A DNA stretch of 6,269 nucleotides, taken from Sulfurovum sp. GTDB lineage: Bacteria; Campylobacterota; Campylobacteria; Campylobacterales; Sulfurovaceae. The DNA is taken from the NCBI GenBank assembly GCA_004377245.1, contig SOIK01000042.1:1-6269 (forward strand). The letters run 5' to 3'. Shown here in pieces: positions 1 through 6,269 of the stretch. Under the pieces are notes generated by a model, which saw only the letters and a list, made by a program, of their open reading frames with translations, ran no database searches and had not been told where the DNA came from. The number at the start of each line of letters is the position of its first letter. Within the stretch, counting starts at the first letter, position 1. The position numbers and the translations under genes are program-made.

Positions 1-2
1 GA

Positions 3-341
3 CATTTAAAAGATGATTTTTATGACAGAATGGTCGAACTTATCGATAAAGGTATTAAAGTTGGTGAAGTAGGGATCTTCCTTTTTGAAGTAGGGGATTT
101 CACTTCTATTCAAAAGAGTGCTGATGTAGTAAGAGCAACGGGACATGACTTGATGAACTCATTAAAGTTCAATGAAGTTGATTGGACTGTTGTGGTTAAA
201 AAAGTAGATGAAGAGACTAAAAAAGCCAGAGCAGAGAAGATAGAAGCTGCAAGAGTTGCTGCTGAAAAGGCAGAGGCGGAAAAAGCTGAAGTTGAAAAAG
301 CAGCAGCTCAGGCAGCTGAGACTGAAGAGAAGGCTGAGTAA
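3..341 (+). CDS. nuoE: NuoE-like small subunit of Campylobacterota complex I (5' partial)
   Basis: This is the 3' part of a small protein standing where nuoE lies in nuo operons. The reading frame is open to the window edge. Codons before the first in-window ATG (base 30) read HLKDDFYDR and run straight into MVELIDKG, so that ATG is internal and the real start lies upstream. The core (FLFEVGDF, then SADVVRATGHDLMNSL, then FNEVDWTVVVKK) resembles, from memory, the roughly 75-residue NuoE-like proteins of Campylobacter and Helicobacter (Cj1575c/HP1264 type). It lacks the four-cysteine [2Fe-2S] motif of classical NuoE; there is no cysteine at all in the visible part. The last 43 residues (bases 210-338) are an Ala/Glu/Lys-rich stretch predicted to be a charged helix. 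The stop codon overlaps the next ATG by one base, implying coupled translation. Its role is presumably structural or in electron entry to complex I at the cytoplasmic face. The assignment rests on motif memory and gene order. Confidence 0.8.
   Translation, partial: HLKDDFYDRMVELIDKGIKVGEVGIFLFEVGDFTSIQKSADVVRATGHDLMNSLKFNEVDWTVVVKKVDEETKKARAEKIEAARVAAEKAEAEKAEVEKAAAQAAETEEKAE
210..338 (+). repeat. Low-complexity Ala/Glu/Lys-rich C-terminal tail
   Basis: In the last 43 codons of the NuoE-like gene, 35 encode Ala, Glu or Lys (15 A, 13 E, 7 K), with recurring EKAE/EKA units. At DNA level this gives imperfect repeats of gaaaaagc/gctgaa. It looks like a single charged alpha-helix or coiled coil appended to the compact core. 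The repeat units are short and imprecise, so length variation between strains would be expected. Confidence 0.7.
327..333 (+). promoter_or_regulatory. Ribosome binding site for the NuoF-like fusion gene
   Basis: GAGAAGG lies inside the end of the upstream coding region, seven bases before the ATG at 341. It supports that start together with the TAATG stop/start overlap. Confidence 0.6.
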
Positions 342-2350
342 TGTCAGGTATCGTATTCTCTACTTGGAGGGATGAATTTATCGATAATCGCGGTAAATCA
401 TCCCAAGAGTGGGGTGAATCTGGGTTTAAACTGCCCGAAACCTATCATGGAGACACAAACTCTAAAGCATTTATCGGTTGGGATGGTGTTGCCATCTTTG
501 ATGAAGATATCGATGCTGTTGAGTTAGCTTCACAATATGCAGCACAGTACCAAGAGTACTCTGAAGCATGTGGACGTTGTGCCCCAGGTAGATGGGGTGG
601 TAGGATCCTCTATGATTTACTCGATAAAATAGCACGTGGTGAAGGTTCACATGATGATATAACACACTTAAAAGAGATAAGTCAAACGATGATGACGACT
701 TCTAAGTGTGAGATCGGAAAAACAGTACCTAAACCTATTTTAGATTTGATGGAGCACTATAAAGAGCAGTTTGACAGATGTATCGATGGTCAAACACCTT
801 CTAAACATTATGCAGGTGATACTTCTTATATTGCCAAGGTAACGGCACCATGTACAGATATGTGTCCGGCACACGTTGATATCCCTGCGTATATCGAAGG
901 TGTAAGAGATATGGTCTTTACTGAGTCATTGGCAGCGACAAGACAAACCATGCCACTTGCACATACTTGTGGTCGTGTCTGTCCTCACCCATGTGAAGAT
1001 GCTTGTCGTCGTATGAACCTTGATGAGCCTATCTCGATCATGGAGCTTAAGCGTTTAGGGGCTGATTATGAGACGGATCATGAGCTTCCTTGGTTGCATC
1101 CGGTAGAACCTAAACCATTGAGAAATGATGGTAAAAAAGTAGCGATCATCGGTGCGGGACCTGCAGGTCTTACTGCTGCGTATTACTTGGCACTTGAGGG
1201 TATCAAAGCAGATATCTTTGAAGAGTTACCGGTCAATGGTGGGGAGGTTGCTGTAGGGGTTCCTGAGTACCGTATGCCTATCGGAAAGTATCAAAAAGAT
1301 ATCGATCTGGTTCTTGAGATGGATGCAGTAAGTATCACAAATAACCATAGAGTAGATGCAGAACGTCTTAAAGAGATCGAGGCTGAGTATGATGCAACAC
1401 TGCTTGGGTTTGGTGCAAGACTCTCTAAGAAAGTACGTGCTGCAAATGAAAATCCTAAAATGGGTGGCTACTGGGGTGCAATAGAAATGCTTGACAAGGT
1501 AAACTTGTGGCATAAATATGACATCGGTTCACCGGCATCAAACGAGCTTGAAGGCAAAACTGTTGTCTGTGTTGGTGGTGGCTTTACCTCTATGGATGTT
1601 GTAAGGTGTTCTATCCGCGAAGGGGCCAAAAAAGTTATCATGCTTTATCGTCGTGATGAAAAAACAATCATCCGTAATACGACCTATGAAGAGTATCATG
1701 AAGCAGTTGAAGAGGGTGTTGAGTTTATCTTCCACTCTGCGATAGAAGAGATCTTTGATGATGGTGAGAATATCACTAAACTTAAAATCAATAAATTTGA
1801 ACTTGTTCCAGACCCGGCTGGTGGTAGAGCCCAACTTGTGAAGATAGAAGGTGGAGATTTTGAAATAGAGTGTGATTATGTTATCCCTGCTGTTTCACAA
1901 GCTGCAGATCTGCAGATCATGCCTGAAGAGTGGGGTGTTGAACTTACTTCATGGAACACACTTTTAACCAATGGTAAAGACTATATGACATCACGTGAGG
2001 GGCTTTTTGCTGCTGGTGACTGTGAATATGGGCCAATGACCATTGTAAATGCTGTAGGACAAGCAAGAAGAGCAGCATCAGTCATAAGCCGTTATATCTA
2101 TGATGGTAAGTGTACGTTGACTGATGATGAGATCATGGAAGACCATTTGGCTAAACTCAAAGTCTATGATAAAAAAGAGAAGATCACAGGATGGATGCCT
2201 GGACTTCCAAGAGCTGTGAGTGAAAAACTTGATGTAGATGAGCGTAAAACGAATAACAAAGAGGTCAACTTAGGTTTCACAGGTGAAGAAGCCATGGCTG
2301 AAGCTGAACGTTGTATGCGTTGTTACTATATCTCAATGGTGGCGGTGTAA
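341..2350 (+). CDS. NuoF-position Fe-S/FAD oxidoreductase: NuoF C-terminal domain fused to GltD-like module
   Basis: This cytoplasmic 669-residue protein occupies the nuoF slot and probably passes electrons between a soluble donor and complex I. After an unassigned N-terminus (about 1-65), residues 66-147 resemble the N3 [4Fe-4S] domain of NuoF: CGRC (C77, C80), then APGRWGG, a helix, and SKCEIG (C123). The usual third cysteine is Gly83. Residues about 165-245 are a GltD/SudA-type double [4Fe-4S] domain with C171, C175, C210, C214, C218 and C222. Residues 266-300 hold an FAD-binding Rossmann motif (GAGPAG 271-276). Residues 408-440 hold a second dinucleotide fold (GGGFTSMD, then YRRDE), the type that binds NADPH in GltD and NfnB. 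GLFAAGD (554-560) closes the FAD site. A C-terminal RCMRC pair (C658, C661) may complete the Fe-S ligands. The FMN- and NADH-binding domain and SLBB domain of true NuoF are absent. Family and domain calls are firm. The substrate (NADPH, NADH or a reduced protein carrier) is inference. Confidence 0.88.
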   Translation: MSGIVFSTWRDEFIDNRGKSSQEWGESGFKLPETYHGDTNSKAFIGWDGVAIFDEDIDAVELASQYAAQYQEYSEACGRCAPGRWGGRILYDLLDKIARGEGSHDDITHLKEISQTMMTTSKCEIGKTVPKPILDLMEHYKEQFDRCIDGQTPSKHYAGDTSYIAKVTAPCTDMCPAHVDIPAYIEGVRDMVFTESLAATRQTMPLAHTCGRVCPHPCEDACRRMNLDEPISIMELKRLGADYETDHELPWLHPVEPKPLRNDGKKVAIIGAGPAGLTAAYYLALEGIKADIFEELPVNGGEVAVGVPEYRMPIGKYQKDIDLVLEMDAVSITNNHRVDAERLKEIEAEYDATLLGFGARLSKKVRAANENPKMGGYWGAIEMLDKVNLWHKYDIGSPASNELEGKTVVCVGGGFTSMDVVRCSIREGAKKVIMLYRRDEKTIIRNTTYEEYHEAVEEGVEFIFHSAIEEIFDDGENITKLKINKFELVPDPAGGRAQLVKIEGGDFEIECDYVIPAVSQAADLQIMPEEWGVELTSWNTLLTNGKDYMTSREGLFAAGDCEYGPMTIVNAVGQARRAASVISRYIYDGKCTLTDDEIMEDHLAKLKVYDKKEKITGWMPGLPRAVSEKLDVDERKTNNKEVNLGFTGEEAMAEAERCMRCYYISMVAV

Positions 2351-2351
2351 T

Positions 2352-4610
2352 ATGAGTGTACATAATTCTATAAATAAAGGGAAAGAGATCACGGTTACCA
2401 TCGACGGTAAAACGTGTAAAAGTACCTTTGGAAAGACCATTTTAGATATTGCAAGAGAGAATGATATTTACATTCCAACGATGTGTTACCTAACAAAAGT
2501 GCAGCCTATTGCATCTTGTCGTATGTGTATCGTAGATGTTGAGGGTGTAGATGGAATGATCCTCTCATGCCAAGAGAAAGCAACTGATGGTGCAGTGATA
2601 AACACACAAAATGACGAACTCAATAAAGAGCGTCAAAACATCATGAAACTTTATAATGTAAACCACCCTTTAGAGTGTGGTGTATGTGATAAAAGTGGTG
2701 AGTGTGACCTTCAAAACAAAACGATGGAGTTTGGTTTAGAAGAACAAGCCTTTACTGCACGTGATCAGCACAGACCTGTAGAGAATTGGGGACATGTCTC
2801 TTATGACCCTGCACTTTGTATCATGTGTGAAAAGTGTGTAAGGGTCTCCACAGAGATCACAGGTGATGAAGCGTTACAACTTAAGTTTGGCGGATACTCA
2901 TCAACAATTGTCAATGTGAAAAAAGAGAAGAACTATGCCTCTTTGGGTGAAGCAGCAGCAGTATGTCCTGTAGGTGCGTTGGTAGATACGAACTTTAAGT
3001 ACACAGCGAATGCCTGGGAGCTTGAAAAGATACCATCTGCCTGCCCTCATTGTGGCGGTGGTTGTCAAATGACTTATGAAGTGAAAAATGACAGGATCTA
3101 CCGTGTCACCAATGCCTTTGAATTCTCAAACCTTTGTGGTGCAGGAAGATTTGGTTTTGATTATGCCAATGAAAATGTGACCAAAGATACAAAAGCATTT
3201 AGCGCTGCAGTTGAAGCGTTTGAAAATGCACAAAGTATCATCTTTAGTAGCCAAACTTCTAACGAAGAAGCACTTATCCTCCAGAAGCTCAAAGAGCAAA
3301 AGGGTTATAAGCTTGTCTCTCATGAAGCAAGAAACTACCAGAAGTTCATGCAGGCGTATAGTTCTATAACAGGGAAAAGTCTTTATAGCGGTACACTCAA
3401 AAAGATCTCTGAGTCAAGAGCCGTTATCGTACTGGGGATTAAGATCAATGATGATGCTCCGACAGTGAAGTACCATATCAACATGGCAAGTAAATGGCAC
3501 AGAGCTAGAGTGGCGTATATGCATCCACTGGAAGATAGTGAGATACAAAACATCGTAACCCAATTCATCAAATATGAAGCAGGAAGCGAAGAGGGTGTGG
3601 CAGCACTTTTGGTCGATACACTTCTTAAAGAAGCGGAACTGCCTAAGGCTATACGAGTATTTTTAGATGATCTGGACATTGGAAACTTGAGTGCAGAGAG
3701 TAATATAGGTGAAGAAGAGCTTGCAGCCTTAGCAAAATCACTGATTAAAAAATCAGGTTTTTCATTGGTAATTGGTTCTGACCTTTATGCACATCCAAAA
3801 GCAGCACAAATAGCCAAACTTCTTGCACTGCTTGAGCAGTATGCAGGATTTAACGTTGTATGTGTACCTCCGGCAGGCAATGCGATGGGTATTTCACTCA
3901 TCTGTGACTTGGATGATGAAGCGGAGGGGAAAACAGTTGGATATAACGCTCCAGCTGACTTCACTTTGTCTGCACTTGGAGATGGTGATCTTGATATGCC
4001 AGCCATGAATCAGCAAGAGGGAACACTTACAACAAATGATAAACGTGTAGTACCGATGAATGTTGCATTGCCGTATGGCGGATATGTATTGAACGATATC
4101 GCAAATGCTTTAGGCTTAGATGCAGAGTACACCATAGACTATACAAAAGAGTTACCTGTAGACAGAGGGTTTGAAGCACAAGAGTTTGATAGCTTACCTG
4201 ACTACTTTGACTCTGTGGGAAATGAACATAGAGGATACCTATTAAAGAGCATGAAAGCCTCTGTAAGTAGAGTACTCGAAGAGGTTTCTGATATAGATGG
4301 TTTTGATGGTGCAGTAGTTTATAACTGTAATCCAACAGAACAGTTTTCAGCATTCACGGCTAAGTGCAGATCTTTGGAAACTGAAGCACTCTTGCTAGGT
4401 TCACGACAATTTGCAACAGCAACAAAACTTCAAGATGGTGAGAGCATCTCTTACAGTATTGATGGAGTACGTTTTGATCGTGTGTTTAAGATTGATACAT
4501 CTATGAAAGGAACAATAGCACTCAATCCTACTTTTGATATGGGATTAAGTGCTGCTTTGTTATCCTCTTATAGATTTAGCAGGTTAGATTTTGAAAGGGC
4601 AGGGAAGTAA
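2352..4610 (+). CDS. nuoG: NADH-quinone oxidoreductase subunit G, first copy (NuoG1)
   Basis: This is the complex I subunit that carries electrons through Fe-S clusters in the peripheral arm; it has 752 residues. From the N-terminus it has a [2Fe-2S] ferredoxin domain for N1b (C45, C56, C59, C73), the His-Cys3 site of N5 (H105, C109, C112, C118), N4 (C156, C159, C162 and C205 of the CPVGAL motif), and N7 (C231, C234, C238, C262). A molybdopterin-oxidoreductase-like domain fills the rest, with the typical EGTLTTN then RVVP segment near 556-568. The length is close to the roughly 780-residue Thermus Nqo3. The ATG at 2352 is chosen because the protein then begins just before the ferredoxin fold. 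A GTG in the same frame at 2283 would add 23 residues translated inside the upstream gene. The ATG follows the upstream stop by one base with only a weak GGTGG ribosome site, so translational coupling is likely. N7 is an off-pathway cluster known only in some complex I enzymes; all its ligands are intact here. Confidence 0.95.
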   Translation: MSVHNSINKGKEITVTIDGKTCKSTFGKTILDIARENDIYIPTMCYLTKVQPIASCRMCIVDVEGVDGMILSCQEKATDGAVINTQNDELNKERQNIMKLYNVNHPLECGVCDKSGECDLQNKTMEFGLEEQAFTARDQHRPVENWGHVSYDPALCIMCEKCVRVSTEITGDEALQLKFGGYSSTIVNVKKEKNYASLGEAAAVCPVGALVDTNFKYTANAWELEKIPSACPHCGGGCQMTYEVKNDRIYRVTNAFEFSNLCGAGRFGFDYANENVTKDTKAFSAAVEAFENAQSIIFSSQTSNEEALILQKLKEQKGYKLVSHEARNYQKFMQAYSSITGKSLYSGTLKKISESRAVIVLGIKINDDAPTVKYHINMASKWHRARVAYMHPLEDSEIQNIVTQFIKYEAGSEEGVAALLVDTLLKEAELPKAIRVFLDDLDIGNLSAESNIGEEELAALAKSLIKKSGFSLVIGSDLYAHPKAAQIAKLLALLEQYAGFNVVCVPPAGNAMGISLICDLDDEAEGKTVGYNAPADFTLSALGDGDLDMPAMNQQEGTLTTNDKRVVPMNVALPYGGYVLNDIANALGLDAEYTIDYTKELPVDRGFEAQEFDSLPDYFDSVGNEHRGYLLKSMKASVSRVLEEVSDIDGFDGAVVYNCNPTEQFSAFTAKCRSLETEALLLGSRQFATATKLQDGESISYSIDGVRFDRVFKIDTSMKGTIALNPTFDMGLSAALLSSYRFSRLDFERAGK
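4601..4605 (+). promoter_or_regulatory. Ribosome binding site for the second nuoG
   Basis: AGGGA sits six bases before the ATG at 4612, within the last codons of the first nuoG. It supports this start, which begins one base after the upstream stop codon. Confidence 0.55.
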
Positions 4611-4611
4611 T

Positions 4612-6269
4612 ATGAGTAAAGTCAATATTAAAATTGATGGTAAAGAGTACGAAGTCAACGAGGGTGAGTATATCCTTAATGCAGCACGTGCCAATGACGT
4701 TTTTATCCCGGCAATTTGCTACTTGACAAGATGTTCGCCAACATTGGCGTGTCGTATCTGTCTTGTAGAAGCTGACGGGAAACAAGTGTATGCTTGTAAT
4801 GCAAAAGTCAAGGAAGGTATGGAAGTCACAGTTGACACGCCAAATATCCTTGAAGAGCGTCGTGCTATCATGGAAGTTTATGATGTCAACCACCCACTTC
4901 AGTGTGGTGTATGTGATAAGAGTGGTGAGTGTGAACTGCAGAATTATACACTTGAACTAGGGGTTGATTCTCAATCGTACATGATTCAAGACACCAAAAG
5001 AGAAACTGCAAACTGGAGTTCAGTACTACACTATGATGCAGGACTCTGTATCGTATGTGAACGTTGTACAACTGTTTGTAAAGACATGATAGGTGATGCA
5101 GCGATCACTACGGTCAAAAGAGGTGGAGAAGCACTCGATAAAGGCTATAAAGACAGTATGCCTAAAGATGCTTACTCTATGTGGAACAAACTTCAAAAGT
5201 CTGTGATCGCACCGAGTAACGGTACAGAATTCACTGATTGTTCTGATTGTGGTGAGTGTGCGGCTGTTTGTCCTGTAGGAGCATTGGTAAGTAGAGATTT
5301 CCAATATACTTCAAATGCTTGGGATCTTACAAGAGTACCAGCTGTTTCAGCACACTCTTCTGATGGCTTCCAGATCTATTATGAAGTGAAACCAACTTCT
5401 ATCGAAGACAGATCTGAAAAGATCTTCCGTGTTACCAATGAGTGGAACTATGTTTCACTTGATGGTGCTGCACGTTTTGCTTATGACTTTGAAAATAGAG
5501 ATGTAACAAAAGATGAGCAAGCTCTAGGTAAAGCAGTAGAAGCATTTAAGAAAGCACAAACTATTCGTTTCAACTCTGTGATCACAAATGAAGAGGCATT
5601 GATGCTTCAGATGATCAAAGAGAAGATGGGAGTTAAGCTTTATAACCCAGAAGTAAGAGCCTTCCAAAAATTCTTAGCATATTATCAAAAAGCTTCAGGC
5701 AATAGATTTTACACTACGGATGCAGATGCACTTATGAAAAAGAGTGATTTTGTTATTGCTATGGGTACAGCACTTAGAAATGACAGTCCTGGACTCAAAT
5801 ATGCATTTAACAATGTACAAAAGCTCAACAAAGGTGCAGGACTTTACTTCCACCCGGTAGGTGACACACTTATCCCTTCATTTGGTAAGAACGTAGAGTG
5901 TTTCACGCATAAAGTAGGACTTGAAGAAGCAGCGCTTTATCTTGTATTGGATCTTTTTGCAGATAAAGAGAAACTTCCTGATGATGTAAAAGAGTATATT
6001 GCAAGCTTTAAAAGCTCTGAGACGAAGACCATTAAAGAGAAAGTGATGAAAGATGTCACTGAGATGGTAAAAGATGAAGAGACAGGGGAAGAGAAAGAAG
6101 TCACTAAAAAAGTACCTGAGATGGTTGAAAAAGAGATCACGGTTGAGCGTAATGGCTTAGTGGATCTCTTGGGCGGCGACTCTGAAAAATTTACAGATAC
6201 TTTTGAAAAAATGATGAAGAAAAAAGAGTCTTTCTCTATGATGATCGGTGAAGATTTCTACTATCATGA
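4612..6269 (+). CDS. nuoG: Second, diverged NuoG paralogue (NuoG2), 3' partial
   Basis: The frame starts at ATG 4612 and stays open to the last base, giving 552 visible residues with the C-terminus beyond the window. The N-terminus begins MSKVNIKIDG, a [2Fe-2S] ferredoxin fold with N1b ligands C36, C47, C50 and C62 (plus an extra C41). N5 ligands H94, C98, C101 and C107 are intact. The N4 region differs from NuoG1: two full ferredoxin motifs occur, C146-C149-C152-C156 and C210-C213-C216-C220 followed by PVGAL. They are separated by a 53-residue linker and suggest two [4Fe-4S] clusters instead of one. The N7 motif is gone: aligned with NuoG1, its four cysteines are S246, S249, F253 and D284, though flanking residues (QIYYEV, ARF) are conserved. 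The molybdopterin-oxidoreductase-like domain follows, with a Lys/Glu-rich segment at about 469-515. It is clearly a paralogue of the preceding gene, probably part of the same complex. Whether both copies sit in one enzyme or in alternative forms is not visible. Confidence 0.93.
   Translation, partial: MSKVNIKIDGKEYEVNEGEYILNAARANDVFIPAICYLTRCSPTLACRICLVEADGKQVYACNAKVKEGMEVTVDTPNILEERRAIMEVYDVNHPLQCGVCDKSGECELQNYTLELGVDSQSYMIQDTKRETANWSSVLHYDAGLCIVCERCTTVCKDMIGDAAITTVKRGGEALDKGYKDSMPKDAYSMWNKLQKSVIAPSNGTEFTDCSDCGECAAVCPVGALVSRDFQYTSNAWDLTRVPAVSAHSSDGFQIYYEVKPTSIEDRSEKIFRVTNEWNYVSLDGAARFAYDFENRDVTKDEQALGKAVEAFKKAQTIRFNSVITNEEALMLQMIKEKMGVKLYNPEVRAFQKFLAYYQKASGNRFYTTDADALMKKSDFVIAMGTALRNDSPGLKYAFNNVQKLNKGAGLYFHPVGDTLIPSFGKNVECFTHKVGLEEAALYLVLDLFADKEKLPDDVKEYIASFKSSETKTIKEKVMKDVTEMVKDEETGEEKEVTKKVPEMVEKEITVERNGLVDLLGGDSEKFTDTFEKMMKKKESFSMMIGEDFYYH
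5041..5289 (+). other. 2[4Fe-4S] ferredoxin-type segment within NuoG2
   Basis: This stretch encodes CIVCERCTTVC and, 53 residues later, CSDCGECAAVCPVGAL. Each has the C-x2-C-x2-C-x3-C pattern of bacterial two-cluster ferredoxins. The corresponding NuoG1 stretch has only the three-plus-one cysteines of N4: position four of its first motif is Ser, and the C-x2-C-x2-C part of the second motif is missing. The cysteines are seen directly. Formation of a second cluster is inference from ferredoxin chemistry. Confidence 0.8.

Noticed and set aside
30..32. ATG as the start codon of the NuoE-like gene
   Set aside because: The frame is open upstream to the window edge, and those codons read as a natural continuation of the family (LKDDFYDRM). 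The gene therefore starts outside the window.
341..2350. A stand-alone glutamate synthase small subunit (gltD)
   Set aside because: No large subunit is adjacent, a NuoF-type Fe-S domain is fused at the N-terminus, and the gene lies between nuoE-like and nuoG genes with overlapping or one-base junctions.
2283..2351. GTG start giving NuoG1 a 23-residue N-terminal extension
   Set aside because: The extension lies entirely within the coding region of the upstream gene, has no family resemblance, and is followed by an ATG placed exactly one base after the upstream stop.
471..6140. Open frames of about 60-110 codons on the minus strand, and a small + strand frame at 3823-4008
   Set aside because: All overlap well-supported genes in other frames, have no recognisable motifs, and show the compositional look of antisense or shifted translations.
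2352..6269. The two NuoG proteins as a formate dehydrogenase or [FeFe]-hydrogenase subunit
   Set aside because: No H-cluster cysteine motifs are visible, and no catalytic Mo ligand (Cys/Sec) was recognised in the molybdopterin-like domain. The gene neighbours and N1b/N5 pattern fit complex I.
1..6269. Promoters, terminators, riboswitches, tRNAs, CRISPR arrays or insertion sequences
   Set aside because: There is no intergenic space longer than one base, and no hairpin-plus-T-run, direct repeat array or transposase was seen. The window is interior to an operon.

Overview
The window is a gapless stretch of a respiratory complex I (nuo) operon, with all genes on the + strand. It covers the part that encodes the peripheral, electron-input arm. 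The organism is most likely a member of the Campylobacterota (formerly Epsilonproteobacteria), probably a Sulfurovum- or Sulfurimonas-like chemolithotroph. The reasons are the moderately AT-rich coding, a tiny NuoE-like protein, no classical NuoE/NuoF NADH-dehydrogenase module, and two consecutive nuoG genes. The genus is an inference.

Layout: (1) bases 1-341 hold the 3' part of a small NuoE-like gene with an Ala/Glu/Lys-rich helical tail. Its start lies upstream of the window. (2) 341-2350 encode a 669-residue fusion. A remnant of the NuoF C-terminal Fe-S (N3) domain is joined to a GltD/SudA/NfnB-like Fe-S plus FAD plus NAD(P) oxidoreductase. (3) 2352-4610 encode a complete NuoG (752 residues) with all ligands for clusters N1b, N5, N4 and N7. 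(4) 4612 to the end of the window is a second, diverged NuoG, cut off by the window edge after 552 residues. It keeps the N1b and N5 ligands and carries an eight-cysteine ferredoxin-type region where N4 normally sits. It has lost all four N7 cysteines. The genes overlap by one base or are separated by one base, so they look translationally coupled. No promoter, terminator, RNA gene, mobile element or CRISPR is visible.

How the parts may work together: in ordinary complex I, NuoE/NuoF oxidise NADH at FMN and pass electrons through N3 to the NuoG clusters. Here no FMN/NADH-binding NuoF domain is encoded. A flavoprotein of the glutamate-synthase small-subunit type, with its own [4Fe-4S] clusters, occupies the NuoF position. 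The plausible picture is an alternative input module (NAD(P)H, ferredoxin or flavodoxin as partner, possibly in either direction) feeding two non-equivalent NuoG proteins. Absence of a canonical NADH module in this phylum is established knowledge. The redox partner and the division of labour between the two NuoG proteins cannot be read from the sequence.
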